DNA of 16,097 bases from JBBRWV01 sp038248985. Its GTDB lineage: Bacteria > Planctomycetota > Phycisphaerae > WQYP01. Every line of letters starts with the position of its first letter. Position 1 is the first letter of the stretch. The notes below the pieces were generated by a model. The model was not told where the DNA came from. It worked only from the letters and a program-made list of their open reading frames with translations, and ran no database searches. Where the stretch lies: the NCBI GenBank assembly GCA_038248985.1, contig JBBRWV010000088.1, positions 1-16,097 of the forward strand, in the 5' to 3' direction. Of this stretch, positions 14,845-16,097 are shown one piece after another. Both the position numbers and the translations under genes were made by a program.

Positions 14845-14849
14845 TTGTG

Positions 14850-16079
14850 ATGCGCGGAACGATTTTGGTTGGTGTTTTGAGTGTGATGTTGGGCTGGGCG
14901 AGTGCGGGGGCGTCGACTTTTTATGTGGAGCCGGAGAAGGGGACGGCGGAGGGGGATGGGAGTAAGGGGCGGCCTTGGAAGACGCTGGAGGAGGTGGTGA
15001 GCAAAGGGGGGCTGAAGAAGGTGAAGGGTGGGGATACGGTTTTGCTGGGGGAAGGGTTTCATGGGGAGGTGAAGTTTGCGGGGGAGAATGAGTCGGTGGT
15101 GACGATTGCGGCGGCGGAGGGGAAGCGGCCGACGTTGAGCCGGTTGACGATTTCGAGCGGGAAGAATTGGATGGTGAAGGGGTTGGTGGTGAGCCCATCG
15201 CTGGGGAAGGAGGGGTACAAGGGGAATATTGTTTCGTTTGGAGAGAGCGGGGAGTCGTCAAAGATTACGGTGGAGGATTGCTACATTTATACGGTGGAAG
15301 ATGCGTCGAAGTGGGAGGTGAAGGAGTGGATGGAGGCAAATAGCGGCGTGAACGTAGGGCGGAAGGGGAAGGGGCTGACGCTGCGGAATTGTTTTATACG
15401 GAATACGCGGTTTGGGGTGACGCTGGCGGCGGAGGAGGCGGTGTGCGAGGGGAATGTGATTTCGGATTTTTCGGCGGATGGGATTCGGGCGACGAAGGAT
15501 GGACAGGTGGTGCAATACAACGTGATTAAGAATTCATATGTGAGCGGGGGAGATGGGGATGCCAATCATGATGATGGGATACAGTGTTTTTTATTCAACA
15601 AGGGGACGGGGACGGTGAAGGGGGTGAAGACGGTGGGGAATATCATCATCGCGCATGAGGATGCGAAGCAGAAGTGGAAAGGAAGTTTGCAGGGGGTGGG
15701 ATATTTTGACGGGCCGCTGGTGGATTTTGTGGTGACGGACAACGTGGTGAATGTGGATGCGTGGCATGGGATTGCGTTGTATGACGCACAGAATGCGCTG
15801 GTGGAGCGGAACGTGGTGTGGACGGATCCGGCGGAGGCGGGGAAGGCGCGGGCGTGGATTATGTTTGGGACGAAGCAGAAGGTGGCGAAGGATAACGTGG
15901 CGAAGAATAATTTTGCGACGAAGTTCAATTTGAAACAGCCGGGGACGGTGGAGGAGAAGAATGAGATTTGTACGGCGGAGATTTATGAGGCGGGGTTGAA
16001 GAAGGCGTATAAGGTGATATGCGATAAGTTTGGGGAGAAGGCGGGAGGGTGGGAACGGTTGAAGCGGGCGGGGGAGTGA
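14850..16079 (+). CDS. Secreted right-handed parallel beta-helix protein
   Basis: The 409-residue protein has a Sec signal peptide (MRGTILVGVLSVMLGWASA, cleavage about residue 19-22). The mature start FYVEPEKGTAEGDGSKGRPWKTL (24-46) is the typical opening of pectate-lyase-like beta-helix proteins. Repeating short strands with N/D ladders follow: ITVEDCYIYTVED, LTLRNCFIRNTRFG, AVCEGNVISDFSADGIRA, VQYNVIKNSY, FVVTDNVVNVDAWHGIALY and ALVERNVVW. A DANHDDGIQCF motif (237-247) recalls the HxDGIQ turn of polysaccharide-acting beta-helix enzymes, but I cannot assign a catalytic base or substrate. The C-terminal about 50 residues are charged and helical. No anchor or sorting tag is visible, so it is probably periplasmic or extracellular. 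It has its own promoter and diverges from rarA. Confidence 0.88.
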   Translation: MRGTILVGVLSVMLGWASAGASTFYVEPEKGTAEGDGSKGRPWKTLEEVVSKGGLKKVKGGDTVLLGEGFHGEVKFAGENESVVTIAAAEGKRPTLSRLTISSGKNWMVKGLVVSPSLGKEGYKGNIVSFGESGESSKITVEDCYIYTVEDASKWEVKEWMEANSGVNVGRKGKGLTLRNCFIRNTRFGVTLAAEEAVCEGNVISDFSADGIRATKDGQVVQYNVIKNSYVSGGDGDANHDDGIQCFLFNKGTGTVKGVKTVGNIIIAHEDAKQKWKGSLQGVGYFDGPLVDFVVTDNVVNVDAWHGIALYDAQNALVERNVVWTDPAEAGKARAWIMFGTKQKVAKDNVAKNNFATKFNLKQPGTVEEKNEICTAEIYEAGLKKAYKVICDKFGEKAGGWERLKRAGE

Positions 16080-16083
16080 GGGA

Positions 16084-16097
16084 GGGGTCAGGGGTCA
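16084..16097 (+). repeat. Tandem heptamer GGGGTCA x2 at the window edge
   Basis: Two exact units follow the beta-helix stop and run into the window end, so the array may continue. It is the same string type as at 14602-14615. Confidence 0.5.

Larger units (their letters stand above)
14557..14849. other. Divergent G-rich spacer between rarA and the beta-helix gene
   Basis: There is no credible gene in this spacer. It contains a tandem GGTCAGG pair (14602-14615) near rarA, a long G-rich stretch, and the strong promoter for the beta-helix gene (14782-14810). I found no convincing -10/-35 pair for rarA on the minus strand. Confidence 0.55.

Overview
The window is a high-GC bacterial chromosomal segment with no RNA genes, CRISPR array or transposase that I can see. 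The best guess for the organism is a planctomycete, probably of the Phycisphaerae type. The reasons are a secreted TIGR03790-family protein with a Ser-Arg-Pro/Ala-Thr-Arg-Pro linker, a zinc-ribbon/TM/vWA protein, a secreted beta-helix protein, and G-rich intergenic spacers carrying short repeats. This assignment is inference; nothing here is a taxonomic marker. The + strand is strikingly G-rich everywhere. Genes on + end their codons mostly in G (GGG, CGG, TTG/CTG, GCG), while genes on - end theirs mostly in C (GGC, CGC, CTC, GCC). That implies a strong strand-specific skew, with + likely the leading strand.

Layout. 1-1003 (+): 3' part of an M20 amidohydrolase, cut by the window edge. 1008-3180 (-): a two-gene restriction-modification-like module, an SPPY-type DNA methyltransferase followed by a PD-(D/E)xK-like putative endonuclease, visibly less GC-rich than its surroundings. 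3181-3539: a regulatory spacer with a candidate promoter, a hairpin, a palindrome and one copy of a dispersed repeat. 3540-10311 (+): a signalling-rich block. It holds a soluble PAS-HisKA-HATPase-REC hybrid kinase, a secreted TIGR03790 protein with a large insertion, then a membrane HAMP histidine kinase, a single-domain response regulator overlapping it by 4 bp, and a REC-GGDEF diguanylate cyclase. 10330-14556 (-): a probable four-gene unit read leftwards: rarA, 5-formyltetrahydrofolate cyclo-ligase, a membrane-anchored LysM protein with a degenerate L,D-transpeptidase-like domain, and a zinc-ribbon/TM/vWA protein with a degenerate MIDAS. 14850-16079 (+): a secreted right-handed beta-helix protein behind a good sigma70-like promoter.

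How the parts work together. The kinase/receiver/diguanylate cyclase trio reads as one phosphorelay turning an extracytoplasmic signal into c-di-GMP. The two degenerate envelope proteins next to each other suggest a structural or scaffolding role at the cell wall rather than catalysis. The methyltransferase/endonuclease pair is the most defence-like content. The most unusual items are the strand-dependent codon ending, the apparently catalytically dead LysM/YkuD protein, the roughly 200-residue insertion in the TIGR03790 protein, and the endonuclease, whose family I cannot name.
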